Shown here: piece by piece, positions 1 through 13,346 of the stretch
Position numbering within the stretch: the stretch's first letter is position 1
Layout of the letters: each line of letters opens with the position of its first letter
Assembly (NCBI RefSeq): GCF_017876755.1
Contig: NZ_JAGIOO010000001.1
Location: 7,611,786-7,675,785, forward strand
From: Crossiella equi
Lineage (GTDB): Bacteria > Actinomycetota > Actinomycetes > Mycobacteriales > Pseudonocardiaceae
Reading direction: 5' to 3'
DNA: 64,000 nt
The notes under the pieces: model-generated
The model's database searches: none
Told to the model about the DNA's origin: nothing
The model's input: only the letters and a program-made list of their open reading frames with translations
Position numbers and translations under genes: made by a program

Positions 1-2
1 TG

Positions 3-790
3 GTCGGCATCGACCCGGACAGCCCCGGCCTCAAACGCGCCGACGCGCAGGGCCTGGCCACCACCACCGAGGGCGTGGACTGGCTGCTGGCGCGCGAGGA
101 CCGCCCGGACCTGGTGTTCGAGGCCACCTCCGCGGCCGTGCACCGCGCCCACGCCCCGCGCTACGCCGAGGCCGGGATCATCGCGGTCGACCTGACCCCG
201 GCCGCGCTCGGTCCGGCCGTGGTGCCCCCGGTCAACCTCGGCGCGCACCACGACGCGGGCAACGTCAACCTCACCACGTGTGGCGGCCAGGCCACCATCC
301 CGATCGTGCACGCGGTCTCGCGCGTGGCACCGGTGTCCTACGCCGAGATCGTGGCCAGCGTCGCCTCGGTCTCGGCCGGGCCCGGCACACGCGCCAACAT
401 CGACGAGTTCACCCGCACCACCTCGCGGGGCATCGCCGAGATCGGCGGCGCCGGACGAGGCAAGGCCATCATCGTGCTCAACCCCGCCGACCCACCCATG
501 ATCATGCGGGACACCGTGTTCTGCGCGATCCCGGAGGACGCCGACCAGCACGCCATCACCGACTCGGTGCACCGCATGGTGACCGAGCTGTCCACCTACG
601 TGCCAGGCTACCGCCTCCTGGACGAGCCCCAGTTCGACCCCCCGTCCACCCTCACCGGGGGCCTGGCGCGGGTCGCGGTGTTCGTGGAAGTCGAAGGGGC
701 GGGCGACTTCCTGCCCCCGTACGCCGGGAACCTCGACATCATGACCGCCGCCGCGACCCGCGTGGCCGAGGGACTCGTGGAGGCCCGCCG

Positions 791-794
<4 letters not shown>
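3..794 (+). CDS. hsaG: Acetaldehyde/propanal dehydrogenase (CoA-acylating), 5' partial
   Basis: Open from the left edge, so the N-terminal NAD-binding part is missing. The visible 263 codons match the MhpF/BphJ/HsaG family. The catalytic cysteine lies in [11 protein letters not shown], followed by the dimerisation domain with the typical segment NIDEFTRTT. In steroid catabolism this enzyme converts the aldehyde released by HsaF to an acyl-CoA, and it normally channels it inside an HsaF-HsaG complex. Its TGA overlaps the ATG of the next gene (ATGA), which fits that complex. Assignment to the steroid pathway rather than a generic meta-cleavage pathway rests on the hsaADCB genes directly downstream. 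Confidence 0.93.
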
Positions 795-5271
<4,477 letters not shown>

Positions 5272-6213
5272 ACCCGAGCAGCCCGGCCAGCCGCCGCAGG
5301 TGGTAGGCGGTGTCCCCGAACAGGTGCGCGGTGCCGTGGGCGCGTTTGAGGAACAGGTGTGCCTCGTGCTCCCAGGTGATGGCGATCCCGCCGTGCAGCT
5401 GGACCATCTCGGCGGCCACGGCCTGCAACGCGTCGGCGCAGTGCACCTTGGCCAGCGCGGCGTGCCGGGGACCGGGCTGGGCGAGCGCGAGCCCGACGGC
5501 GGCCCGCGCGGTCTCCACGAGCAGGACGAGGTCGGCCAGCCGGTGCTTGACGGCCTGGAAGGACCCGATGCTCCGCCCGAACTGCACCCGGGTCTTGGCG
5601 TGGTCGACGGTCCGCCGCAACGCCTCGGCGGCCACCCCGGCGGCCTCGGCACTGACCAGCACCAGGGCGAAGTCCCGCAACGCCGCCAGGTCCACACCCC
5701 CGAGCACCCGACCGGGCCCGTCGACCCGGACGGTCATCAGCTCCCGCCCGGGATCCATGGCGTGCGAAGGCGCTGTGGTAACATGCTCGGGAAGGCATAG
5801 AACGGTGCGATCCGGGGTGTGGGCGAGTACCAAGGGATGCTCCCCGGCCAGCACGTAGTGGGCGGTGCCACGCAGGCCGCCGTCCCACACGCAGGCGGGT
5901 GTGGACCACTGTCCACTGTGTCCGGTCCAGGCGAGCGTGGTGGACTCGCCGGCCGCGATGCGGGGCAACAGCTCGGCACACACCCGCTCGTCCCCGGTAT
6001 CGAGCACGGCCTTCGCGGCGAGCGCGGACCCCAGCAGCGGTGTGCTGGTCAACCGCAGCTCTCCGAGCACCACGGCGAGCTCCTCCACACCCCCACCCTG
6101 CCCGCCGTACTCCTCGGGCACCCCGATCCCGGGCACCCCGATGGCGCACAAGGCCGCCCACACATCGCCACCCCGCCCAACCGCACTCCGGACGGCTTCC
6201 GCGAGGGCGGCAC

Positions 6214-7296
6214 TCACTCCCAGGTCCACGCACCCTCCAAAGCCGCCAGCACACGCCCACGATGAAAGTCCTGCGACCCGAACCGCCCCCGCAACCGACG
6301 AGCAAGGAGAATGAACCGCCCCAGGGAGTATTCCTGGGTATAGCCGAGCGCTCCGTGCACCTGCAACGAGGCCGAGACGGCCCGCTGGGCAACGTCAGCG
6401 GCGGCCACCCGAGCGGCGGAGGTGTCCCGGGGCGCGAGGCTGAGCGCCGCGGCGAACACCAACGGCCGAGCCATCTCCAACGCCACGTGCACATCGGCCA
6501 ACCGATGCTGCACGGCCTGGAACTCCCCGACCGCCCGCCCGAACTGCCGCCGCGTCGCGGCATGCGCCACGGCCAGCTCCACCATCGCCCGCGCGGCCCC
6601 GAGCAGCTGGGCGGCACACACCAGCACCTCCAGCTCGAAGACCTCCACCCCGATCACCGAGGCCAACTCGGGACACCCCAGCGCCACCGCCACTGACGCC
6701 TGCCCCGCTGCCGACGCCGAGGCACGGGGGGCCACCCCGGCCGCTCCGGCACTGGTGGCTTCGCTGCTGGGGGCGGCAGCTTCGCCTGCCCCCGCACCGC
6801 CGAGCGGGAACCCGCCCTCCGCGGGGCCAGCGGTGGCGAGTTCTGCCGGCCTGCTGCCCTCTGTGGGGCCCGCTGCCGTGAGCCCGGCCGGTCCCGACCC
6901 GTCGCCCGCGAACCTGGAGGTCCCGGGGGAGCTGGCTGCTCCGGGACCAGCCAGGCCCGACCCGACCACCGCTGAGCCGGTCGCTCCGAGCTCAGCCACC
7001 GCGCGCCCGCTCCCCCCGGGCTCAGCCGCCACGAGTCCGGTCGCCCTGGAGCCAGCTTTCCCGGAGCCAGTCACCCCGAGCCCGGCCAACTCATCGGAGT
7101 CCACCGCGTGGTGTCCCAGCTCCTCCGCCGCGAGCACCACCTCCACCGCCCCGGCCCCCTGCCCGCCGAACTCCTCCGGTGCCCCGAGACCCCACACCCC
7201 GACCCGCTCCAGCTCCGCCCAGCCGCCCCCGGCGGCCAGGACCTCGTGCACGGTGGCCGCGAACTGGCGTTGTTCCGGTGTCAGGCCGAACCTCAT
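6214..7296 (-). CDS. fadE32: Acyl-CoA dehydrogenase, FadE32-like, middle domain replaced by low-complexity sequence
   Basis: 360 residues. The first 67 residues match the N-terminal helical domain (APEEFGGQGAGAVEVVLAAEELG). Residues from about 204 match the C-terminal domain (RRQFGRAVGEFQAVQHRLADVH, QVHGALGYTQEY). Between them, where FAD/acyl-CoA contacts and the beta-domain should be, lies about 135 residues of Gly/Ala/Ser/Pro/Glu-rich sequence with no recognisable fold. The subunit is probably a non-catalytic partner of FadE31. The ATG overlaps the fadE31 stop (ATGA). The reading frame is open, so this is an in-frame domain replacement and not a simple frameshift. Confidence 0.72.
   Translation of the reverse strand: MRFGLTPEQRQFAATVHEVLAAGGGWAELERVGVWGLGAPEEFGGQGAGAVEVVLAAEELGHHAVDSDELAGLGVTGSGKAGSRATGLVAAEPGGSGRAVAELGATGSAVVGSGLAGPGAASSPGTSRFAGDGSGPAGLTAAGPTEGSRPAELATAGPAEGGFPLGGAGAGEAAAPSSEATSAGAAGVAPRASASAAGQASVAVALGCPELASVIGVEVFELEVLVCAAQLLGAARAMVELAVAHAATRRQFGRAVGEFQAVQHRLADVHVALEMARPLVFAAALSLAPRDTSAARVAAADVAQRAVSASLQVHGALGYTQEYSLGRFILLARRLRGRFGSQDFHRGRVLAALEGAWTWE
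6688..7095 (-). repeat. Degenerate in-frame low-complexity insertion inside the fadE32-like gene
   Basis: Encodes residues 68-203 of the FadE32-like protein. The DNA consists of loosely repeated GC-rich units coding for runs such as AGSRATGLVAAEPGGSG and PAELATAGPAEGG. No exact unit repeats more than twice, but short motifs (GPAG, AELATAG, GSGLAG) recur. It resembles the repeat tail at 18,190-18,560 and the gene-free stretches at 16,169 and 24,660. Confidence 0.6.
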
Positions 7297-8414
7297 CGGG
7301 GCCCCCGGGACAGGCCGAGCAGGCGTTCGGCGATCACCGTGCGCTGGATCTCGTTGGTGCCCGCGTAGATGGGGCCCGCCAGGGCGAAGAGCCAGCCGGA
7401 CAGCCAGGCCGGGTCCGGGGACTCGCCCTGGAGGTCCAGGGCCGTGGTGTGCATCGCGAGGTCCAGTTCCGACCAGAAGACCTTGCCCACGCTCGACTCC
7501 GCGCCCAGGTGGCCGCCTTCGGCGAGGCGGGTGACCGTGGCGAGGGTGTGCAGGCGGTAGGACTGGGCGCCGATCCAGGCGTCCACGACCGCGTCGCGGG
7601 TCGCCGGGACCGGGTTGTGGTGCCACAGGTCCAGCAGACGGCGGGCCGTGGCCTGGAAGCGGCCCGGGCTGCGGAGGGAGAGGCCTCGTTCGTTGGCCGA
7701 GGTGCTCATCGCCACCCGCCAGCCCTCGCCCACCCCGCCCAGGACGTCCTGGTCCGGGACGAAGACCTCGTCCAGGAAGATCTCGGCGAAGCCCGGTTCG
7801 CCGTCGAGTTGGCGGATCGGGCGCACGGTCACGCCCTCGGCCCGCAGGTCGAACAGGAAGTAGGTCAGGCCCCGGTGGCGTTGTGCCGACGGGTCGGTGC
7901 GGAACAGGCCGAAGGCCCGGTCGGCGAAGGCCGCCCGCGAGCTCCAGGTCTTCTGGCCCGAGAGCAGCCAGCCGCCGTCGGTCCGTACCGCCCGGCTGCG
8001 CAGCGCCGCCAGGTCGCTGCCCGCCTCCGGTTCCGACCAGGCCTGTGCCCACACCTGCTCGCCCCGCGCCATCGGGGGCAGCAGGCGGTGGCGCTGCTCC
8101 TCGGTGCCGTGCGCGAACAGGGTCGGGGCCAGCAGGAAGATGCCGTTCTGGCCGACGCGGGCCGGGGCGCCCGCCGCGTGGTAGGCCTCCTCGAAGAGCA
8201 CCCAGTGCAGCAGGGAGGCGTCCCGGCCGCCGAACGCCGCGGGCCAGCTCACCACCGACCAGCGCGCCCGCGCCAGTTCGGCCTCCCACGCGCGGTGCGC
8301 GGCGAAGCCCGCCTCGGTGTCCAGGGACGGCAGCCCCGGCGGTACGTGCCCGGCCAGCCACGCCGTCGCCTCCGCGCGGAAGGCCAGCGCCTCGGCGTCC
8401 AGGTCGAGGTCCAC
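7293..8414 (-). CDS. fadE31: Acyl-CoA dehydrogenase, FadE31-like subunit
   Basis: 373 residues, full length. The signature segments are AWSEPEAGSDLAALRSRAV, SGQKTWSSRAAFADR and the C-terminal AGTNEIQRTVIAERLLGL, which are the FAD-binding and family motifs. The GTG start is preceded by a GGGGGGAGC Shine-Dalgarno and lies one base after the echA stop. In the KstR2 regulon FadE31-33 act on HIP-derived CoA thioesters. This full-length protein is the likely FAD-carrying subunit that pairs with one of the two shorter proteins downstream. Confidence 0.8.
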   Translation of the reverse strand: MDLDLDAEALAFRAEATAWLAGHVPPGLPSLDTEAGFAAHRAWEAELARARWSVVSWPAAFGGRDASLLHWVLFEEAYHAAGAPARVGQNGIFLLAPTLFAHGTEEQRHRLLPPMARGEQVWAQAWSEPEAGSDLAALRSRAVRTDGGWLLSGQKTWSSRAAFADRAFGLFRTDPSAQRHRGLTYFLFDLRAEGVTVRPIRQLDGEPGFAEIFLDEVFVPDQDVLGGVGEGWRVAMSTSANERGLSLRSPGRFQATARRLLDLWHHNPVPATRDAVVDAWIGAQSYRLHTLATVTRLAEGGHLGAESSVGKVFWSELDLAMHTTALDLQGESPDPAWLSGWLFALAGPIYAGTNEIQRTVIAERLLGLSRGPR

Positions 8415-8415
8415 C

Positions 8416-9243
8416 TCAGCTCCCCCCGCGCATCGAGCGCGCGTCCAGGCCGCCCAGCGCGTCCGGGCCGGTCTCCGCGTTGTGCGCGTGCGCCAGGTGG
8501 TGCAGCCCGAACACCGAGTCCATGCCCGCGCGCTGGCCCATCAGATCCTCGCACTGGTTGACCGCGCGCTTGGCCAGTGCCAGGCCGAAGCGGGGCATCC
8601 GGGCGATCCGCTCGGCCAGCCCGAACGTCTCCTCCGCCAGCGCCGCCCTGGGCACCACGCGGGAGACCATGCCCCACTCCCGCGCGCGGGCCGCGGAGAA
8701 CCGGTCGCCGGTGAACAGCACCTCCTTGGCCGCGCGCGGGCCCAGCACCCACGGATGCGCGAAGTACTCCACGCCCGGGATGCCCATGCGCACCACCGGG
8801 TCGGCGAAAAACGCGTCCTCGGCCGCCACGACCAGGTCGCACACCCAGGCCAGCATCAGCCCACCCGCGATGCACGCGCCCTGCACCATGGCGATCATCG
8901 GTTTCGGGATCTCCCGCCACCGGCGGCACATGCCCAGGTAGACCTCCATCTCCCGGGCGTAGCGCCGGTCGCCGCCCTGTTCGGGTGTGTGGTCCCACCA
9001 CAGCACGGCCTTGCGCGGGAACGAGGTGTCCGCGTCCCGGCCCGGGCTGCCGATGTCGTGCCCGGCGGAGAAGTGCTCGCCCGCGCCCGCCAGCACGATC
9101 ACCTTCACCTCGGGGTCGTCGACCGCCCGGGTGAAGGCCTCGTCCAGGGCGTAGGTCATCGCGGAGTTCTGCGCGTTGCGGTACTCCGGGCGGTCCATCG
9201 TCACCACCGCCACGGCGTCCCGGCGCTCGTACTGGACGACCAC
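8416..9243 (-). CDS. Enoyl-CoA hydratase/isomerase family protein
   Basis: 275-residue crotonase-fold protein. It has the oxyanion-hole segments FSAGHDIGSPG and CIAGGLMLAWVCDLVVAAEDAFF, and a C-terminal helical domain. It starts with GTG sharing one base with the fadD3 stop. It does not resemble EchA20, the ring D hydrolase of M. tuberculosis, and mycobacterial fadD3-fadE31 operons lack a gene here. A hydratase acting on a HIP-CoA-derived enoyl-CoA is the natural inference; the substrate is unknown. Confidence 0.82.
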   Translation of the reverse strand: MVVQYERRDAVAVVTMDRPEYRNAQNSAMTYALDEAFTRAVDDPEVKVIVLAGAGEHFSAGHDIGSPGRDADTSFPRKAVLWWDHTPEQGGDRRYAREMEVYLGMCRRWREIPKPMIAMVQGACIAGGLMLAWVCDLVVAAEDAFFADPVVRMGIPGVEYFAHPWVLGPRAAKEVLFTGDRFSAARAREWGMVSRVVPRAALAEETFGLAERIARMPRFGLALAKRAVNQCEDLMGQRAGMDSVFGLHHLAHAHNAETGPDALGGLDARSMRGGS

Positions 9244-10718
9244 TAGCCCTCCTCACGCAGCTGCTGCTTGAGCACCTTGCCCGAGGCGTTGCGGGGCAAG
9301 CTCTCCCGGAACTGGACGGTGCGCGGCACCTTGTACCCGGCCAGCCGGTCCCGGCAGTGGCCGATGATGTCCTCTGTGGACGGTGCGCGGCCGGGTGTTG
9401 GCACCACGAACGCCCGCCCCACCTCGCCCATCCGGTGGTCGGGCACCCCTACCACCGCCACCTCGCCGACCCCGGGCAGCCCGCTGAGCACCCGTTCCAC
9501 CTCGGCCGGGTAGACGTTGAACCCGCCGCAGGTGTACATGTCCTTGAGCCGGTCGGTGATCGCCAGGTACCCGCGCCCGTCCACCCGCCCGACGTCGCCG
9601 GTGTGCAGCCAGCCGTCCGCGTCGATGGCCGCCGCGGTGGCCCTGGGGTCGTCCAGGTAGCCCAGCATGGTGTTCGGCCCGCGCAGCAGCACCTCGCCGT
9701 CGCCCGCGACGCGCAGCTCGAACCCCGCCGCCACCCGCCCGCACGTGCTGGCCACGGTCACCGGGTCGTCCTCGGGGCAGGACATGGTCGCCACCACGGC
9801 CTCGGTCAGCCCGTACGCGGTGAGCACCAGGTCGAAACCCAGCTCCGCCCGCATCCGTTCGACCAGGCGCACCGGGACGAGCGCGCCGCCGGTGACCGCC
9901 AGCCGCAGCGTGCCCAGCCCGTCAGCCGGACCGGCGTCCAGCATCGACTGGTACAGGGTCGGCGCCCCGGGCAGCACGGAGATCCGCTCGGCTCCCACCA
10001 GCCGCGCGGTCTCGGCCACGCTGAACACCGCCTGCGGCACCAGCGCGGCGCCGCTGAGCAGGCAGGCCAGGATGCCGGCCTTGTAGCCGAAGCTGTGTGA
10101 GAACGGGTTCACCGCCAGGTACCGGTCGTCCGCGCGCAGCCCACACCGCTGGACCCACGCGGCCGCCACGCCCAGGGACTGGCGGTGCGCGCTCATGACC
10201 CCCTTGGCCCGTCCGGTGGTGCCGGAGGTGAAGAGGATGTCCGAGACTTCGACCCGCTCTCCAGGGTAGACCGGCGGGCCCTCGGAGAAGGGCGAGTTCG
10301 CCGTGGGCGCAACGGGCAGGGGGAGCACCACCACGTCCTCGGGCAGGCCCGCCGCGCGCAGCGCCGCGAGCCGGTCCAGGCCGAGGAACGGCTCCGTCAT
10401 CACCAGCACCCGCACCTTGGCCCGGTGCAGCACGTCCAGGGTCTCCGGCGCGGTCAGGCGCGTGCCCACCGGGACCAGCACCCCGCCCGCGTGCAGCGCG
10501 CCCAGGGCCGAGACCAGCCAGTGCGGGGTGTTCGGCGCGCACACCGCCACGGTGTCGCCCGCCCGCACCCCGTGCCGCCGGAACACCCCGGCGGCGACCC
10601 GTACCCGTTGGGCCAGTTCGGTGAAACTCCAGCGCACCCCGTTGTCCACCACGGCCTCGGCCTCGCCGAACCGCTCCGCCGCCAGCTCGACGGCCTCGGG
10701 AACCGTGCCTGGAAACAT
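9243..10718 (-). CDS. fadD3: HIP-CoA ligase (acyl-CoA synthetase)
   Basis: 491 residues, ANL superfamily. Motifs in order are the P-loop TSGTTGRAKGV, YGLTEA, LHTGDVG, the hinge region KDMYTCGGFNVYPAEVE and the catalytic lysine in PRNASGKVLKQQL. It activates HIP, the product of HsaD, to HIP-CoA, which is the entry step to ring C/D breakdown. The ATG at 10,718 was chosen over an upstream TTG because GGAGGT (10,723-10,728) sits four bases before it. The KstR2 operator lies immediately upstream. The FadD3 name comes from position beside fadE30, ipdF, kstR2 and fadA6. Confidence 0.87.
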   Translation of the reverse strand: MFPGTVPEAVELAAERFGEAEAVVDNGVRWSFTELAQRVRVAAGVFRRHGVRAGDTVAVCAPNTPHWLVSALGALHAGGVLVPVGTRLTAPETLDVLHRAKVRVLVMTEPFLGLDRLAALRAAGLPEDVVVLPLPVAPTANSPFSEGPPVYPGERVEVSDILFTSGTTGRAKGVMSAHRQSLGVAAAWVQRCGLRADDRYLAVNPFSHSFGYKAGILACLLSGAALVPQAVFSVAETARLVGAERISVLPGAPTLYQSMLDAGPADGLGTLRLAVTGGALVPVRLVERMRAELGFDLVLTAYGLTEAVVATMSCPEDDPVTVASTCGRVAAGFELRVAGDGEVLLRGPNTMLGYLDDPRATAAAIDADGWLHTGDVGRVDGRGYLAITDRLKDMYTCGGFNVYPAEVERVLSGLPGVGEVAVVGVPDHRMGEVGRAFVVPTPGRAPSTEDIIGHCRDRLAGYKVPRTVQFRESLPRNASGKVLKQQLREEG

Positions 10719-10729
10719 GAACACCTCCA

Positions 10730-10743
10730 AGCAAGTGCTTGGT
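10730..10743. promoter_or_regulatory. KstR2 operator
   Basis: AGCAAGTGCTTGGT matches the published KstR2 motif AnCAAGnnCTTGnT at every defined position. It lies in the divergent region between fadD3 and fadE30, the same place as in mycobacteria, and kstR2 itself is three genes away. HIP-CoA is the known ligand that releases KstR2. Confidence 0.88.
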
Positions 10744-10755
10744 AGGCTAGCCTAC
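10742..10755. promoter_or_regulatory. Palindromic overlapping -10 elements of the fadD3/fadE30 divergent promoters
   Basis: GTAGGCTAGCCTAC is a perfect 14-bp palindrome overlapping the end of the KstR2 box. It contains TAGGCT (TAnnnT) on both strands, so the two divergent promoters may share back-to-back -10 elements. A repressor bound at 10,730-10,743 would then block both. The -35 elements are not obvious. This is inference from sequence only. Confidence 0.45.
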
Positions 10756-10791
10756 GCAGGTCGGTACGCCTTGAGAAGAGCGGAGGCCGAC

Positions 10792-11916
10792 GTGGACCCG
10801 TTCCGCCGTACGGTCAGGGACTGGCTGGCCGACAACCTCACCGGCGACTTCGCCGGGCTGCGCGGCCTCGGCGGGCCCGGTCGCGAGCACGAGGCGTTCG
10901 AGGACCGGCTCGCCTGGGACCGCCACCTCGCCGCCCACGGCTGGACCTGCCTGGGCTGGCCCGTCGAGTACGGCGGGCGGGGACTGCCGTTGGCGCGGCA
11001 GGTGGTCTTCCACGAGGAGTACGCGCGCGCCGAGGCGCCCGCCCGGGTCGGCCACGTCGGTGAGGAGCTGCTCGGCCCCACGCTGCTGGCCTTCGGCACG
11101 CCGGAGCAGCGCCGCCGGTTCCTGCCCGCGATCGCCGCGGTCCGCGAGCTGTGGTGCCAGGGCTACTCCGAACCCGAGGCGGGTTCCGACCTGGCCAACG
11201 TGCGCACCGCCGCCGTGCTGGAGGGCCGGGAGTGGGTGGTCACCGGCCAGAAGGTGTGGACCTCGCTGGCCCACCTCGCGCAGTGGTGCTTCGCCCTGGT
11301 GCGCACCGAACCCGGCTCCCGCCGCCAGGCCGGGCTGTCCTACCTGCTCATCCCCATGGACCAGCCCGGCGTCGAGGTCCGCCCGATCCGCCAGCTCACC
11401 GGCACCAGCGAGTTCAACGAGGTCTTCTTCACCGGCGCCCGCACCGGCGCGGACCTGGTCGTCGGACAGCCCGGCGAGGGCTGGAAGGTCGCCATGGGCA
11501 CGCTGGCGGTCGAGCGCGGGGCCGCGGTGCTCGGCCAGCAGGTCGGTTTCCGCCGCGAGCTCACCGCACTGGCCGAGCTGGCCCGCATGTCCGGGGCCCT
11601 GGCGGACCCGGGGATCCGCGACCGGCTCACCCGCGCCTGGATCGGCCTGGAGACGCTGTGCGCGTTCAGCCAGCGCGCCGAACCCGCGCAGGCCCCCCTG
11701 GTCAAGCTGTGCTGGGGCCAGTGGCACCAGGGCCTGGGCGAGCTGGCCATGACCGTGCGCGGCGCGGCCGGGCTCGTCGCGCCGGAGGGCTTCGACCGGT
11801 GGCAGCGGCTGTTCCTGTTCAGCCGCGCCGACACGATCTATGGCGGTACCAACGAGATCCAGCGCACCATCGTCGCCGAGCGCATCCTCGGCCTGCCCCG
11901 GGAGGCCCGCCCGTGA
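10792..11916 (+). CDS. fadE30: Acyl-CoA dehydrogenase, FadE30
   Basis: 374 residues, full-length acyl-CoA dehydrogenase with GYSEPEAGSDLANVRT, TGQKVWTSLAHLAQW and the C-terminal GGTNEIQRTIVAERILGL. The GTG start is supported by GGAGG five bases upstream. By synteny with fadD3, ipdF, kstR2 and fadA6 it is FadE30, which dehydrogenates a HIP-CoA intermediate during side-chain shortening. It is the first gene of the rightward KstR2 operon and overlaps ipdF by four bases. Confidence 0.87.
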   Translation: MDPFRRTVRDWLADNLTGDFAGLRGLGGPGREHEAFEDRLAWDRHLAAHGWTCLGWPVEYGGRGLPLARQVVFHEEYARAEAPARVGHVGEELLGPTLLAFGTPEQRRRFLPAIAAVRELWCQGYSEPEAGSDLANVRTAAVLEGREWVVTGQKVWTSLAHLAQWCFALVRTEPGSRRQAGLSYLLIPMDQPGVEVRPIRQLTGTSEFNEVFFTGARTGADLVVGQPGEGWKVAMGTLAVERGAAVLGQQVGFRRELTALAELARMSGALADPGIRDRLTRAWIGLETLCAFSQRAEPAQAPLVKLCWGQWHQGLGELAMTVRGAAGLVAPEGFDRWQRLFLFSRADTIYGGTNEIQRTIVAERILGLPREARP

Positions 11917-12683
11917 AGCCACCGCCCGGACACGCGTTGCTGGCGGACAAGGTCGCCGTGGTCACCGCCGCCGCGGGCACCGGTATCGGCGCCGCGGCCG
12001 CCGAACGCTGCCTGCTGGAGGGCGCCTCGGTGGTGGTCAGCGACTGGCACGAGCGGCGCCTGGCCGAGACGGTCGAGCGGCTGGCCGCCGAGCACGGCGA
12101 CCGGGTCACCGGCATCCCGTGCGATGTCACCGACGAGGACCAGGTCCAGGCACTGTTCACCGGCGCTTCCGTCCACTTCGGACGGATCGACGTGGTGGTG
12201 AACAACGCCGGGCTCGGCGGCACCGCCTCCGTGCTGGAGATGACCGACGAGCAGTGGCAGCGCGTCCTGGACGTCACCCTCAACGGCACCTTCCGCTGCA
12301 CCCGCGCCGCGCTGCGCGTCCTGGTCGAACAGGGCGGCGGGGGCGCGATCGTGAACAACGCCTCGGTGATCGGCTGGCGCGCCCAGGCCGGGCAGGCGCA
12401 CTACGCTGCGGCCAAGGCGGGGGTGATGGCGTTCACCCGGTGCACCGCGCTGGACGTGGCCCAGCACGGCATCCGGGTCAACGCGGTCGCGCCCAGCCTG
12501 GCCCTGCACCCGTTCCTGGCCAAGGTGACCAGCGAGGAGCTGCTCACCGAACTGGCCGGGCGTGAGGCGTTCGGGCGGGCCGCGCAGCCATGGGAGGTCG
12601 CCACCGTGATGGTGTTCCTGGCCAGCGACTACGCGTCCTACCTCACCGGCGAGGTGCTGTCGGTGAGCAGCCAGCATCCGTGA
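11913..12683 (+). CDS. ipdF: Short-chain dehydrogenase, IpdF-type (5-OH-HIP-CoA metabolism)
   Basis: 256-residue classical SDR. It has the NAD(P)-binding motif TAAAGTGIG, NNAG, the catalytic Ser region NNASVIGW and the YxxxK motif (HYAAAKAG). It lies between fadE30 and kstR2 as in M. tuberculosis (Rv3559c). IpdF acts on the hydroxyl at C5 of the HIP-CoA side product. The GTG start overlaps the fadE30 stop (GTGA). Confidence 0.84.
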   Translation: MKPPPGHALLADKVAVVTAAAGTGIGAAAAERCLLEGASVVVSDWHERRLAETVERLAAEHGDRVTGIPCDVTDEDQVQALFTGASVHFGRIDVVVNNAGLGGTASVLEMTDEQWQRVLDVTLNGTFRCTRAALRVLVEQGGGGAIVNNASVIGWRAQAGQAHYAAAKAGVMAFTRCTALDVAQHGIRVNAVAPSLALHPFLAKVTSEELLTELAGREAFGRAAQPWEVATVMVFLASDYASYLTGEVLSVSSQHP

Positions 12684-12694
12684 GAGGGGCAACC

Positions 12695-13330
12695 GTGACC
12701 ACCCGTGCACGACGTACCACCGACACCGGCGGCTCGCAGCGGCGCGCGGAACTGCTCGCGCTGGCCGCGCGGCTGTTCGCCGAACGCGGGTACCGGGCCA
12801 CCACCGTGCGCGATATCGCCGACGCCGCCGGGATCCTGTCCGGCAGCCTGTACCACCACTTCGACTCCAAGGAGCAGATGGCCGACGAGGTCCTGCACGG
12901 GTTCCTGGACGAGCTGTTCGGCAGCTACCGGGAGATCGCCGCCGCCGACCTCGGGCCCCGGCAACGCCTCGAACAGGTCGTCACCGCCTCCTTCGAGTGC
13001 ATCGACGCCCACCACGCCGCGGTCGCGGTGTACCAGAACGAGGCCAAACACCTGGCCCAGCAGGAGCGCTTCGCCTACCTGGGTGATCTCAACACCGAGT
13101 TCCGCAAACTGTGGGTCGGCATCCTCGAGGACGGGGTCCGCGCCGGGGTGTTCCGCCCGGACCTGGATGTCGAGCTGGTGTACCGCTTCGTCCGGGACAC
13201 CGTGTGGGTGGCCGTGCACTGGTACCGGCCCGACGGCCCCCGTTCGGCCGATGACATCGCCCAGCAGTACCTGGGCATCCTGCTCGACGGGATCGCCACG
13301 CGCAGGCGGCCCGTACGCAAGCAGGTCTGA
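12695..13330 (+). CDS. kstR2: TetR-family repressor KstR2
   Basis: 211 residues. N-terminal helix-turn-helix (about residues 17-63: LFAERGYRATTVRDIADAAGILSGSLYHHFDSKEQ region) and a C-terminal ligand domain with EAKHLAQQERF. It is co-transcribed with fadE30, ipdF and fadA6. The operator found at 10,730 would put it under its own control. The GTG start has GAGAGGGG five bases upstream, and a GTG five codons earlier is possible. Confidence 0.87.
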   Translation: MTTRARRTTDTGGSQRRAELLALAARLFAERGYRATTVRDIADAAGILSGSLYHHFDSKEQMADEVLHGFLDELFGSYREIAAADLGPRQRLEQVVTASFECIDAHHAAVAVYQNEAKHLAQQERFAYLGDLNTEFRKLWVGILEDGVRAGVFRPDLDVELVYRFVRDTVWVAVHWYRPDGPRSADDIAQQYLGILLDGIATRRRPVRKQV

Positions 13331-13346
13331 CGCGGAAGGAGCACCC

